From Begonia masoniana (Eukaryota; Streptophyta; Magnoliopsida; Cucurbitales; Begoniaceae), in the NCBI GenBank assembly GCA_022432975.1, contig CM039514.1, positions 10,439,168-10,503,167 of the forward strand: a stretch of 64,000 nucleotides of DNA, given 5' to 3'. The notes below the pieces were generated by a model, which was given only the letters and a program-made list of their open reading frames with translations, was not told where the DNA came from and searched no databases. Each line of letters starts with the position of its first letter. Within the stretch, counting starts at the first letter, position 1. Positions 11,741 through 25,617 of the stretch are shown here, piece by piece. Made by a program: the position numbers and the translations under genes.

Positions 11741-12786
11741 TCCCCTCCGGGTGGTTGAGGATTTGACCTCAAATCCGTTAGCTCAGCCTCCTCTTCATAC
11801 CCCAATTCTCCAATATAAGGGGATAAGTCTTGCACATTGAAGGTGGATGACACCCCATAATCGCCGGGTAACTCCAACTTGTAAGCATTGTTATTTATAC
11901 GTTCCAAGATTTTAAAGGGACCTTCAGCTCTAGGCAACAATTTGGAGCGTCTTTTGGCGGGAAATCACTCTTTCCTAAGATGCAACCACACCAAATCTCC
12001 AACATTAAAAATAACCTCTTTTTGCCCCTTATTTGCATGCTTAGCGTAATTGGCGTTACTTCTTTCAATTGTTTGGTGAACTTTCTCTTACAACTTTTTC
12101 ATTTGCTCTGCTTTACTTGCTCCCGAAGGATTAATTAGGTCCTGGGTTGGAATAGGAATAAGTGTCAGGGATGTGTTCGGATTAAAACCATAGACTACCT
12201 CAAAAGGCATTTGCTGGGTGGTGGAATGAAGGCTTCGGTTGTAACCGAATTAAACTTGGGGTAGTACTATGTCCCAATTGGTGAGATTTTTACCTATGAC
12301 ACTTCGGAGAAGGGTTCCCAAGGTCCTATTGACCACTTTCGTTTGGCCGTCCGTTTGGGGATGAAAAGATGTGCTAAAACAGATCGTAGTCCCCAATTTC
12401 TTCCATAGAGTTTTCCAAAAAGTGCTCAGAAATTTGGTGTCGCGATCAGACACAATTGATTGAGGCACTCCATGGAGTCTAACTATCTCCTTGAAAAATA
12501 GGTCGGCTATAGCAGCAGAGTCGTCGGTTTTGTTGCAAGCAATAAAATGCGCCATTTTGGAGAATCTATCCACAACCACTAGAATAGAATCCTTATTACG
12601 TCCCGTTCGTGGTAACCCCAAAACAAAATCCATACTAATTTCTACCCAAGGGTGTGTAGGAATAGGTAAAGGCATGTAAAGTCCATGCGGTAGAACTTTG
12701 CTTTTGGCCCTTTTACAAATAATATACCTCTCAACATAGTGGTGCACGTCCTTCATCATGTGAGGCCAATAAAATTTTTCCTTCAA
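11575..12786 (-). pseudogene. GYP2 integrase, with stops and a frameshift
   Basis: The zinc-binding part continues from the RNase H entry into [20 protein letters not shown]. The catalytic core shows the expected acidic residues in [40 protein letters not shown] and the [16 protein letters not shown] segment, where the usual catalytic Glu of QTEV/SER-type motifs reads Lys. In-frame stops occur near 12250, about 12090 and 11968. The C-terminal part (11940-11575) has [15 protein letters not shown] and FNVQDLSPY. No canonical chromodomain is seen. Confidence 0.85.
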
Positions 12787-12791
12787 TAGTT

Positions 12792-15250
12792 CTAGGGTCT
12801 TCTTTTCTCCAAAATGCCAGACAATCCTCCTCCATGAGCTTCTTTAATGAGGCATTGTCTTAGACTGCAATTAGGAATACACAATTTTCCATTCTTTAAC
12901 AGAAATTCATCTACAAGACTATATCCTCCTTCAGCCTTATTTTGACTAACGTGATAAGGCAATCCAAAATCTTTATCGGATGCATACAAAGTTTTGATCC
13001 ATTCAAATCCGAAAAATCTAACACTTAATTCCGTTAAGAGGATACGTCTTCGAGAGAGAGCATCGGCAACGGTATTATCAGATCTTTTCAAATATTTTAA
13101 ACTGTAGGGGAATCTTTCCAAAAATTCCACCCATTTTGCATGACTCTTGTTGAGTTTGTGTTGGCTCTTAATGTGCTTGAGAGATTGATGGTCAGAATGA
13201 ATCACAAACTCTTTTGAAAGGAGGTAATGTTGCCAATGTTCTACGGCTCTAATTACGGCATAGAACTCTTTATCATAAGTCGAATAGTTCAAAGCAGCTC
13301 CTTTCAATTTTTCACTAAAATACGCAAGAGGCTTGCCATCTTGCATCAAAACAGCTCCAATGCCAATACCGGAGGCATCACTCTTGATCTAAAAAGCCTT
13401 ATTGAAATCGGGGAGTGCTAAAACGGGCAATTGACAAAGTTTTTCTTTTATCAAATCGAAGCTACTTTGGCATGCCAGTGTCCAATTAAAGTCAACTCCT
13501 TTCTTGTTAAGGTCCGTGATAGGAACGACTAAGGAACTGAAATCTCTAATGAACCTCCTATAAAAGGAGGCTAATCCATGGAAGCTACGGACTTCAGTGA
13601 TACTATTAGGAGTGGGCCACTCCTTGATGGCTTTAACCTTGTCTTCGTCCGTTTCTAAGCCATCCTTCGAAATTATAAAGCCCAAAAAGTAAACCTTTTC
13701 TTGTCCAAAGGAGCACTTACTCAAATTTCCAAATAATTTGGTCCGACGGAGAGTTTGAAATAACATCCCGAGATGGTTGACATGTTGTGGGAGGTCGCGA
13801 CTATACACCAAGATGTCATCGAAATATACAACAACAAATTTCCCAAGGAAGTCCTTAAGAACATGATGCATTAACCGCATAAAGGTGCTTGGGGCATTTG
13901 TAAGACCGAATGACATAATCATCCACTCAAACAATTCGTATTTTGTTTTGAAGGCGGTCTTCCATTCATCACCCTCTTTCATCCGTATTTGGTGATAACC
14001 GCTCTTCAAGTCAACTTTGGAGAAAATTGATGCTCCACTCAATTCGTCCAACATATCTTCTAACCGAGGGATAGGATACCTATACTTAATGGTAATTTGG
14101 TTGGTAGCCTGACTATCAACACACATTCGCATAGAGCCATCTTTCTTCGGTACCAACAAGGTAGGTACAGCGCATGAGCTCATCGATTCTCTTATGTATC
14201 CTTTCCCTAATAATTCTTGGACTTGATCTTGTAATTCCTTTGCTTCTTCAGGCCTCATCCTATAGGCCGGTGGATTTGGTAACATAGTGTCGGGTTGGAG
14301 GTCGATTTGATGTTTTATTCCTCTAATCGGGGGTAGTCCAGGGGGTAGTTCTTCAGGAAAGACATCTTGATAAGTCTTAAGTAGGTTTTGGATCGGTAAG
14401 GGTATCTCTCCAAGCTCCATAATTCGGTCTCTAAATAAAAAAAGAATCACCGTCTTTCCCTTAGTCACTGCAGCTCTTAATCCCTTTTTGGTCAACAAAA
14501 GGTTTTCTTTAATCTTTTCTTCCTTCCTAAACGCATCGTCATGAGCAATTTGTTCAGGGGTCATAGGAAGTAATTTGATATTTCTACCGCCGAATTTCAA
14601 ACTATAGTTGTTGAGGTAATCATCATAATGTACCCTACGGTCGTAGAGCCATGGTCGTCCTAATAGAAGATGACTCGCTTTCATAGGCACGACATCGCAA
14701 GTAACAGAATCCTTATATTTTCCAATAGTAAAATTGATGGTTACTTGTTTGGTTACTTTAATGTCATCCCTATCATCCAACCATCTCAACTTATATGGTT
14801 TAGGATGGTTTATCGTCTCCAATCCAAGCTTGCTAACCATATCTTGGGAAGCTACGTTAACGCAACTTCCACTATCTATAATCACCGAATATACTTTATC
14901 TTTGACTGCACATCTACTTTGAAAAATGTTTTCACGCTGGCAGTCCTCCTCAACATTTTTAGAGACAAGGGCTCTTCTAATCACCATTAAAAGTGGTCCG
15001 TCTTGAGCAGCACACTCATCCGACTCGTGCTCGATCTCGTCATCTACCTCTTCTTCTACTTCCTTATCGAGGTATTGTCCTTCATCGTTCTCACTTTCCC
15101 ATTCTCCGGTTGACTCCTTTATAACCATTACTCTACGGTTGGAACATTCATTGGCGTAATGCCCTTTGCCTAAGCACTTGTAGCATTGGACATCACGAGC
15201 TCTTTGCACTTTAGATGTGTTCGCTTGATTCTTGTTCGTCGGAGGGATTT
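12792..15250 (-). pseudogene. GYP2 zinc knuckle, protease, reverse transcriptase and RNase H
   Basis: Transcribed right to left from the A/C-repeat. CCHC knuckle CYKCLGKGHYANEC (15185-15140); acidic linker; aspartic protease with VIIDSGSCVNVASQ (about 14880) and HLLLGRPWLYDRRVHYDD; RT with [40 protein letters not shown] and catalytic VVYFDDILVYS (about 13830). A stop (TAG replacing a probable CAG) at 13390 interrupts the frame before RNase H ([40 protein letters not shown]). Integrase zinc-finger residues begin at the lower end (LIKEAHGGG). RT and protease motifs look chemically intact. Confidence 0.9.
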
Positions 15251-15251
15251 T

Positions 15252-15459
15252 GTTTTTTTGTTTTTTTTTTTTTTTGTTTTTTTTTTTTTGTTTTTTTTTT
15301 TTTGTTTTTTTTTTTTTTTTTTTTTTTTGTTTTTTTTTTTTTGTTTTTTTTTTTTTTGTTTTTTTTTTTTTTTTTGTTTTTTTTTTTTTTGTTTTTTTTT
15401 TTTTTGTTTTTTTTTTTTTGTTTTTTTTTTTTTTTTTTTTGTTTTTTTTTTTTTTTTTT

Positions 15460-15490
<31 letters not shown>

Positions 15491-15702
15491 TTGTTTTTTT
15501 TTTTTTGTTTTTTTTTTTTTTTTTGTTTTTTTTTTTTTTGTTTTTTTTTTTTTTGTTTTTTTTTTTTTTTTTTTTTTTTTGTTTTTTTTTTTTTGTTTTT
15601 TTTTTTTGTTTTTTTTTTTTTTGTTTTTTTTTTTTTGTTTTTTTTTTTTTGTTTTTTTTTTTTTTTGTTTTTTTTTTTTTGTTTTTTTTTTTTTGTTTTT
15701 TT
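15252..15702. repeat. Long interrupted poly-T (T about 11-21, then G) array in GYP2 gag
   Basis: About 450 bp of T-runs separated by single G (A-runs with C on the coding strand). It is open in several frames, giving an artificial Lys/Asn/Gln/Thr chain. It lies between two copies of a roughly 50-bp zinc-knuckle segment (15130-15180 and 15704-15752, GGCGTAATGCCCTTTGCCTA in both). The right copy carries extra or missing bases. The tract is unlikely to be an authentic protein region. Confidence 0.9.
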
Positions 15703-15703
15703 C

Positions 15704-16800
15704 TACGTTTGGAACATTCCATTGGCGTAATGCCCTTTGCCTAAGCACTTGTTGGTTAAAGGGTGTCTTGGGTGACCAATTACGGTTAACTGGCCTTTTC
15801 TCTGAGGTTTGGGTTTGTCTTGATCTAAGTGCCTAGGTGGAAATTTAGTTGGAAAATTAGTTTTACATTTTCTTTTGAGTTGTCTTTCCACCGTGAGGGC
15901 GAGTTGAATGACCATATCCATGGTTTGCAATTGTTGTACTTCAACTGCGTCTCCAATATCGCGGTTAAGACCTCAAATGAATCTCGCGATGAGTTTCTCT
16001 TGGGGTTCATCAATAGTACAACGCATATTGAGAGTCTCGAATTCCGTGATATACTCATCGACCGAGAGAGAATTTTGTCTAAGGTTGTGAAGTTGGTGGA
16101 AGAGTTCGTGCTTGTAGTGTCGGGGAACGAACCTCTTGTGCATTTCCTCTTTCATGGAATTCCACGTTGAGACAGGGTATCCTAGTGTACGCATCCTTTG
16201 GTTCTTAAGGTTGGACCACCATAATGCGGCGTGGCCCATTAATTCAAGAGAGGCGAGTTGAATTTTAACTCGCTCGGAATAATCGTGACACTCAAAAATT
16301 CTCTCTACTTTATCAACCCAATCAAGATACGTGTTTCCATCACATGTCCCATTGAAAGGGGGAATTGTCATCTTAACATTACGGAGGTCGTCGTTGTCCC
16401 TACGACGATTTGGTCAGTACTCTTCATCTTCCTCCGACCAATTCTCATCCTCCGAATTAAAATAACGTGGTCTCCTTCTTCGGGGTTCGTTCCATTCCTC
16501 TTCCTCTACAGGTGGTTGAAAAGGTGCTCTACGCCTAGGGCGTTCGGGAATAATCCTAGAGGAGGTCTCTTGAGAAGGGACACGTTCATGGGGCTCTCTA
16601 CGAGGAGGATTGTTCAGCATTGTTTGGACTTGTTGAGCGAGGCTATTAACGATGCTCGTTAAGGCATCAATTTGTCCTTGTATGCCTCCTTGAGAACTAG
16701 TCTCACCCTCGTGTCGTGTGTTTTCGGGTGGGGGAGTATCCCTAACCCGATGTGGTTCTTGGTGTAATGGATCTCGATTGAATCCACTTCGATTAGTCAT
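15704..16800 (-). pseudogene. GYP2 gag, interrupted by TGA stops
   Basis: Start ATG at 16800 (MTNRSGFNRDPLHQEPHRV). An Arg/Glu-rich N-terminal part is followed by a retrotransposon gag domain: MTIPPFNGTCDGNTYLDWVD, HAALWWSNLKNQRMRTLGYP, MKEEMHKRFVPRHYKHELFH, LSVDEYITEFETLNMRC. In-frame TGA codons lie at about 16414 and 15970, both at a place where CGA (Arg) would be expected. A second copy of part of the zinc knuckle (CLGKGHYAN) at 15752-15704 is cut by the A/C array. In a live element gag forms the particle and binds the RNA. Confidence 0.85.
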
Positions 16801-18608
<1,808 letters not shown>

Positions 18609-18623
18609 GGCTCTGATACCACT

Positions 18624-20028
18624 TGACAAGGGATCCCTTAGAAAAGGGTCCGTGAAAACCCACTAAAATATCAAGAGTGCTCGGTGTGTGTGAGGGATGA
18701 CAAATCCGTGGAATGGAGAAGCAAAAATAAGAATAAATGCAAGAGATGAAAGTGAGGTGTGTGCTAAGGGAAGATGGCCAAATATTAGATGTTAGATGAT
18801 GGCATGAAGCATGAAGAAAAATAAGAGAAAATGGAGAGAAAGATGGTATATGAAGTAATGGAATGAAGGAAATAAAATTGCAATGAAATAAAGGTAGTTT
18901 GTGTGTGTTTTGTGTGGCCGAAATTTAGAGGGTGATTGTGGGTGAATGTGATAGCAAATAAAATAAAGAAATTACCCTTGGAGGTTCCTTAGAACGATCT
19001 TATGGGTTAGGCTCTAGGATAAACGTTTTCCGGGAGGAAAACGACCGCCGTAGGTCGGGGATTTTCGTCCTCAATCTAACTCCCAATGGAGAAGGTGAGG
19101 GAATGAATAAGAGCTAACCTAGCAACCCAAGCTAGGTTAGCAATGGAGGCCAACTCCTCTTGGTTCAAGAAACCAAGGAAAACACCAAAGGAACTTTGGA
19201 TATTTAGGAAAATAGTAGTGTATTGATTGGCAAAAAGTTGTCTACAATCACTAATACCATGCATTTATAGAAGTCCTAGGCGGATTAGGGTTTTGGAGGA
19301 GAAATGGTGGCCATTGATTAGGTGAAGATCGGATGGTGGGGATGAGAGGCCGAGGCGCGCATCACCAGCCAACCAGCGCGCGCGCCAGCTGGTTCTCAGG
19401 TAGGCGCAATCTGATGGCCTCGCGCGCGTCATGTCACCGATCCACGCCCAGTTGCCCGCGCCATCTCCTCACTGCCCGCGCGCGCCAAGTAGGCTATTTG
19501 GATGAAGGCCGAGCCAAAATCTAGCCAAAGGATGAGATTCTGCCAACTCATCAATCCATGCTTCCACCCACATATGTACCTGCAAAATCATACCTTTGGG
19601 TGTAGGCTCTTCTTTGGGCCGAGTCCTTCTTTGGGCTTGATTTGTTGAGGTCTCTTTTCTTTTGAATTGTTGAATTTTCTTCAACCCAAATCCACCACCA
19701 TACATCTAGTCCTAACCACACAATCTAATGCATGAATTGTAATTATAAAATCCTTACAATAATGGCGAATGTATGCCAATGAGTTTAAAAAATTAAAAAT
19801 TACAATTAAGGCCCGGGAAGACAAATTCCCATAGGGTTGCAAGGAAGCTCTGGGTGAATGCTCCAATGAATGACGTGGCAAGGTTTCTCCACATCCTCTG
19901 ATGTCGGCTCCCATGTGAAGTCTATGATGTGATCCAAACCTGCAAAAAGAGACAAGTCATTAGAACATTGAACAATTAAAGTCTGTGCCCGAGTTTGTGA
20001 TCTTGTAACGGGCCTCCGAGGTATGTCA
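18624..20028 (-). repeat. GYP2 5' LTR (1405 bp)
   Basis: Plus strand starts TGACAAGGGATCCCTTAG and ends GAGGTATGTCA, followed by GTGCA. The primer site abuts it at 18609-18622. Confidence 0.95.
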
Positions 20029-20033
20029 GTGCA

Positions 20034-20227
20034 CTTCTCATGATTAAAATAAACATTCAAATTTTGATCACATAGCTGACTAATGCTTATTAAATTAGCC
20101 TTCAGACCATCTAACAGGAGAACATTCTCTAACTGTGGTAATTCTGAAACATTTAGTGTACCTGCACCTATGACACTGACCTTGACACCATTCCTGAAGG
20201 TTACTTTTCCCATACGATCAGATATAA
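20034..20227 (-). pseudogene. COP1 protease/GAG-pre-integrase fragment between GYP2 and a solo LTR
   Basis: A 194-bp remnant of COP1 coding sequence: DRMGKVTFRNGVKVSVIGAG then LKANLISISQLCDQNLNVYF. The frame is preserved across both insertions: upstream part at 22529-23077, downstream part at 9940-10335. Confidence 0.88.
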
Positions 20228-22528
20228 TGTAACGCCCCGAGTTATCTGAACCAGGTTCGTCACACCATGCCCGTACATGACTAAAAATTTCAATCATATT
20301 TTTTTTTAAACTTGCAGCGAAAATCGTTTAAGTAAAAATCAAGTTAAACGAGCCTAATGTACAATGCTTGAATGCTCAGTAAAAATTTTGGGGAATACTC
20401 GGCAAAAGGAATGAAGGATTAGATCGCAAAACACTTCATAAGTTTCAAAAGTCAAACGCATCACCCGCTGAACAAAGTCAACAAAAGGGGCTGAAGCAGA
20501 AAATGGAAGACATCATCCGGTGGCAAAACGACAAAATGCACTCTACATCTTCCGATGACGTCAGCACGCATCTGCCGATGAGTTTACTGAGACATCATCC
20601 GATAGACTTAAACCTACACCTTCCGATGACGTCAGCACGCATCTGCCGATGAGTTTACTGAGACATCATCCGATAGACTTAAACCTACACCTTCCGATGA
20701 TGTCAGCACGCATCTGCCGATGAGTTTACTGAGACATCATCCGATACGATAGACTTAAACCTACACCTTCCGATGACGTCAGCACGCATCTGCCGATGAG
20801 TTTACTGAGAATCATCCGATAGACTTAAACCTTAAACCTACACCTTCCGATGACGTCAGCACGCATCTGCCGATGAGTTTACTGAGACATCATCCGATAG
20901 ACTTAAACCTACACCTTCCGATGACGTCAGCACGCATCTGCCGATGAGTTTACTGAGACATCATCCGATAGACTTAAACCTACACCTTCCGATGACGTCA
21001 GCACGCATCTGCCGATGAGTTTACTGAGACATCATCCGATAGACTTAAACCTACACCTTCCGATGACGTCAGCACGCATCTGCCGATGAGTTTACTGAGA
21101 CATCATCCGATAGACTTAAACCTACACCTTCCGATGACGTCAGCACGCATCTGCCGATGAGTTTACTGAGACATCATCCGATAGACTTAAACCTACACCT
21201 TCCGATGACGTCAGCACGCATCTGCCGATGAGTTTACTGAGACATCATCCGATAGACTTAAACCTACACCTTCCGATGACGTCAGCACGCATCTGCCGAT
21301 GAGTTTACTGAGACATCATCCGATAGACTTAAAACATCAGAATCACTTCTGTCACAAAACTCAACAAATTTAAATTGAAATACTGTCAACTAAACTTTCA
21401 CACCAATAGACATCAGTTAACCCGCCTCATCAAGTACAAAATCCGTGGCATGAGTGTGCTCCTCAACCATCCTATCCCTCAATGAACTCAGAGGATTCAC
21501 TTGCTGTCACTTCTTCACCTACATCACAAAACTCATCTATTAGCTTAATGCTAAGTAAGTAAAGCAGTAATGAAATGAAATGCTGAAACATAAAATTCCT
21601 AAACATGCAATTTCTACTTTCTCATCTCAGTTGCATTCACAAACGTTCATAAGCTGCTCTGACCCCTCGGTTCCCTTAGGAAGTGGATCAATTTTCCCAA
21701 TGTTATACATCCTCTACTCGATTAAGGGGCGGATGAATTCCCTTAATAGCTGATCTGATCCTCCTGATCTGATCCTCTGTTCCCTTGGAGTGGGATCAAT
21801 TCTCCCAATGTTATACATCCTCTACTCGATTAAGGGGCAGATGAATTCCCTTAATAGCTGATCTGTCACATTCAGTTCATACCTTATCGTTCTTACATGG
21901 AAATTCATTTTCGTAATCTTTCAAAAACATGATGCATGACATACAAAACCATTTCCAAAATACGTAACCCTACTGTTTTGTGATGTAGGCCCGAAGGCAC
22001 ATGCATACTTTACTTACCTGGATTCCTGGAAATTGTTCGGTTACCACTACTCGGGAAGCTCTGTACACCTAATGTCATAAACAGAATACCGATTAGATCA
22101 TCACTAACCTTAACCTTATATTGTTCAGAAACCTAAGGAGCTAGTTTGGAAACTCTGGTTATCGAACATTCTCAACACTAAACCCGAACTCAACACACTC
22201 GCAGCCTCATTAAAATACACGCATTGTACTCTCTCTGCTATATAGCCACTAAAATCTCAAGATAACGAAAGGAAAACTTACCTAGTTTGAAGGAGAATCG
22301 GGCGAGGGAAAATCGCCTAGAGAGCTCGACTGCTTGAGCTGAAGACCCAAAGAGGAAAATGAGGGAACAGTGGCGGCTAAACCTCATTAAACCCTCCCTT
22401 AAATGCGTTATCCACAATAAATTGAAATTTATCATTTTGTCCTTGCTCAATCACTTGTTAACCTAATCACTAAATCACCCTCTATAAATGGAAAAAGGTA
22501 AATCGGTTAATGGAAACCGGGTGTTACA
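20228..22528 (-). mobile_element. Solo LTR of a Ty3/Gypsy element (2301 bp) in COP1
   Basis: Plus-strand ends TGTAACGCCCCGAG and GGGTGTTACA, flanked by TATAA at 20223-20227 and 22529-22533. No internal domain, primer site or polypurine tract is present, so it is what remains after LTR-LTR recombination. It shares blocks with the LTRs of GYP1 and GYP3, such as TTTTGTGATGTAGGCCCGAA near 21980 and the GTGGCGGCTAAACC block near 22370. It contains an 11-copy 71-bp repeat. Confidence 0.92.
20549..21335. repeat. 71-bp tandem repeat (11 copies) in the solo LTR
   Basis: Unit contains CTTCCGATGACGTCAGCACG, CATCTGCCGATGAGTTTACT and GACATCATCCGATAGACTTA. I count 11 occurrences of the TCAGCACGCATC block. 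Copies 3-5 have small insertions or deletions; copies 6-11 look identical. TGACGTCA is an eight-base palindrome matching the bZIP/CRE core. Confidence 0.92.
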
Positions 22529-23077
22529 TATAATGTTCTTCAAAAATCTCTTTTCACCTGTCATGTGCCTAGAACATCCACTATCAAAGTACCATGCATC
22601 AGTTGTAGTAGCTTTGAGAGATGTATGAGTGACATTGCATTTCAGCATGGATTTCTTCACCCATTTTTGTTGTGGCAATCTGTAAACAACAAGATTTCTA
22701 GCAGTACCTTGTCTTAAATCAGCAAGATATGTAAAGCATCTAGGTCGAATATGGCCTCTTCGATTACAGTAATGACAAATTACATTAGATTTGTTTCCAA
22801 TTCTGAAGATCATGGGGTTAGAATCTAACTGCTGCTGAATTCTGGAATCTTCCGTTGCATTTTGTTTTCCTTTGTAATCTGCTTTATTGATCTGCAGCTT
22901 TTGAGGTACCATTCTTGGCATTTGCTCATAGGAAACTTGCGGTGACATCAATAGTTTTCCTTTACCTCCAGGTAGCAAGGATATTATTTGAGCTAAAGAG
23001 CTTTCTCCTTTATACCCTATACCATATCGATCACAACTGAGTTTCCCAATACTTAGGATATCATTCAGCTTGGTTGA
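22529..23077 (-). pseudogene. COP1 gag C-terminus, second zinc knuckle and protease start
   Basis: Reading right to left from the GYP1 edge: ILSIGKLSCDRYGIGYKGES, CCHC knuckle CHYCNRRGHIRPRC, then the aspartic protease box WYFDSGCSRHMTGEKRFLKN. The piece ends at the solo LTR's TATAA duplication. Joined across the insertions it stays in one frame with the 20034-20227 part, so the insertions themselves broke it. Confidence 0.9.
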
Positions 23078-25462
23078 TGTAGCAACGGGTAATTGTCAGC
23101 TCTGATTTTTTTATTAGTAACATTTTGTGACTTGTATTTTTATAAATTAAGTAAATTTGATTGGTTGCTTAAATAGGTTAAAGTTGGTTAACCAAGGGCA
23201 TTTGAGTAATTGTGAAGCAAGTGTTATAAATGGAGAGTTTAATAAAGGTTTAGCCGCCACTGTTTCTCATTTTCTTATTCGGCATTCAGCTTAGCTCAGC
23301 AGAGTATATTCTTCTCCAGCATTTACCCCTTTGATTCTTCTTCGACTTAGGTGAGTTTACTTCGATTCTCTTGCTGTTTTAGTGATTATAGGTAATAATG
23401 AGGGTAGTATACACGTATTTTGAGAATGTTGGGAGTGGGAGTTGAGTTCAGTTTTTGTAGTGATTTGGGAACGTACGAAGAACAGAGCCTCCAAACTAGT
23501 TTCCCTTAAATTTCTGGATAGTTTAGAATGAAGTTAAGTAATGTTGTGCTTATGTTTTAGGTGAGCCAACTCTTGAAGTAGCTTATAACCAGGAATCTCT
23601 CGGGAAACCAGGTAAGTAGAGTATGTGTGTGCCTTCGGGCCTACATCACAAAACAGTAGGGTTTATGCATGTTTTGTATGTTTTCAAAATGTTATGCATC
23701 ATATTTTGAAAGGAAACGAAAATGAATTTACATAAAATGACACGGTAAGGAATGAACAGATCAGCTATTAAGGGAACTAATCCGCCCCTTAATAGAGTTA
23801 AGAGGATATTCTACCTTGGGAAAAACTGATCCATTTCCCATCGAAAAAATGGATCAAGATCATGCCATTAAGAGAACAAATCCGCCCCTTAATCGAGTTA
23901 AGAGGATATTCGACCCTTGGGAAAACTGATCCGCTTCCCATCAGAAAAATGATCAAATCATGAAACGATACAGCTATTAAAGAACATTCGACTTTGGGAA
24001 GACTGATCCACTTCTCATCGAACAGAGGGATCAGATCATGAACGAATGAAATCACAACTGAGTTGAGAAAGTAGAAATTTCATGAATAGAATTTATATTT
24101 CAGCATTTCATTTCATTAATGCTCTACTTATTTAGCATTAGGCTAATAGATGAGTTTTGTGATGTAGGTGCTGAGTTTTCAACAGGTGATTTCTCTAAGT
24201 TTACAGAAGAATAGACAAAGTTGATGGAGCACATCTATGCCACGGTTTGGTGCACTGATGAGGCAGTTTAACAAATGTCAGTATGTGAAGTCTTAGTGGA
24301 TAAGTGTGTTGTTGAAATGTGCTGAAGATTTTAATGACAGTAGCAGTTTTAATGTTTTGACATGTTTTGGGATTATCCTGACTATGAAAACACGATTGGT
24401 TTATTTGTAGCTTGCTATTCTGGATATTTAGAAAGTTGTGGTTTTAAATTGTTTTGAATGATTGCAGTAAAATTTATAAGTTCTTTTAGTAGTTTTAATG
24501 TTTTGACATGTAGTAGTTTTAACGTTTTAACATGTTTTGGGATTATCCTGACTATGAAAACACGATTGGTTTATTTGTAGCTTGCTATTCTGGATTTTTT
24601 GAAAGTTCTGGTTTTAAATTGTTTTGAATGATTGCAGTAAAATTTATAAGTTCTTTTAGTAGGAAGAGTTGTCTGATGGTTTAAAGTGTAAATGCTAATG
24701 TGGTTCTGCGTCGTTCGGAAGATGTCGAATGGCAGAGATCAATTGGTAGATGTTGAGTGTTACTATTGATCGGCAGATGCTGTCGTTCGACAGAAGTCAA
24801 AGTCAATCGGTAGATGTGAGTAGTAGATTTTGTCGTTTTGTGATCGGTGGATGCGAGCAGTAGATGTGAGTAGTAGATTTTGTCGTTTAGTGATCGGTGA
24901 ATGTGAGCGGTAGATGTGAGTAGTAGATTTTGTCGTTTTATGATCGGTGGATATGAGCGGTAGATGTGGGTAGTAAATTTTATCATTTTGTGATCGGTGG
25001 ATGTGAGCAGTAGATGTGGGTAGTAAATTTTGTCGTTTTGTGATCGGTGGATGCGAGCGGTGGATGTATTTTGTTCAGCTTCTACCGCTGAGACTCTTCT
25101 GTCTCTACTTCTACCGTTGGAACTGTTTAGCGGAAGATGTCTTCTGTTTCTGCTCTTACCGCTGAGACTATTTGGCGGAAGAAGTGTTCGAATTTAAGAC
25201 ATTTAAATATTCAACACATTTATGTTCTCGAATCTTTTGACCGATTGTTTCTATTTTTTTAATCGTTACACAAGTGTTGTTTTAGTGTTTTGTTTTAACC
25301 CTATTTTATACAAATGAATTTCCGCTGCAAGTTTTCTTGATTTTTTTAAATAAAGGTCAAATTTTGACCGTCGAGTGAAATTTTTAAAATATTCTCAGAT
25401 TGTCTTAGTTTTGTTCAGCGTTATGAGTAGCGAACCGAATTTATAAAATTCGGGGCGTTACA
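23078..25462 (+). repeat. GYP1 5' LTR (2385 bp)
   Basis: TGTAGCAACGGG... to ...GGGGCGTTACA. It contains an internal tandem duplication with a period of 170 bp (about 24335-24665) that the 3' LTR lacks. Towards the 3' end (24830-25060) it has irregular repeats of a TGATCGGTGGATG / TGTCGTTTTGTGATC theme, the reverse complement of the motif amplified in GYP3. Confidence 0.92.
23225..23230 (+). promoter_or_regulatory. Probable LTR TATA box of GYP1
   Basis: TATAAA in TGTTATAAATGGAGAG. The same block is in the 3' LTR (30248-30253) and related LTRs. Its place upstream of the conserved GGTTTAGCCGCCACTG block fits a U3/R promoter. Confidence 0.55.
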
Positions 25463-25617
25463 GTTTGGTATCAGGGACATTTGGTTAAACCGTTGAAAAG
25501 ATCACTCATTAGTACCGATCGTCGCATGGAAGTACTCCAACAACTGTAAGTGTTTATGTTAATCTTAATTATTAGATATTTATGAGAGTAATTAACCTTG
25601 TCCAAGAATATAGCAAA

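Noticed and set aside
15170..15836. Lys-rich or Phe-rich proteins around the A/C array
   Set aside because: Simple-sequence artefact inside gag; the flanking gag duplication explains the frame.
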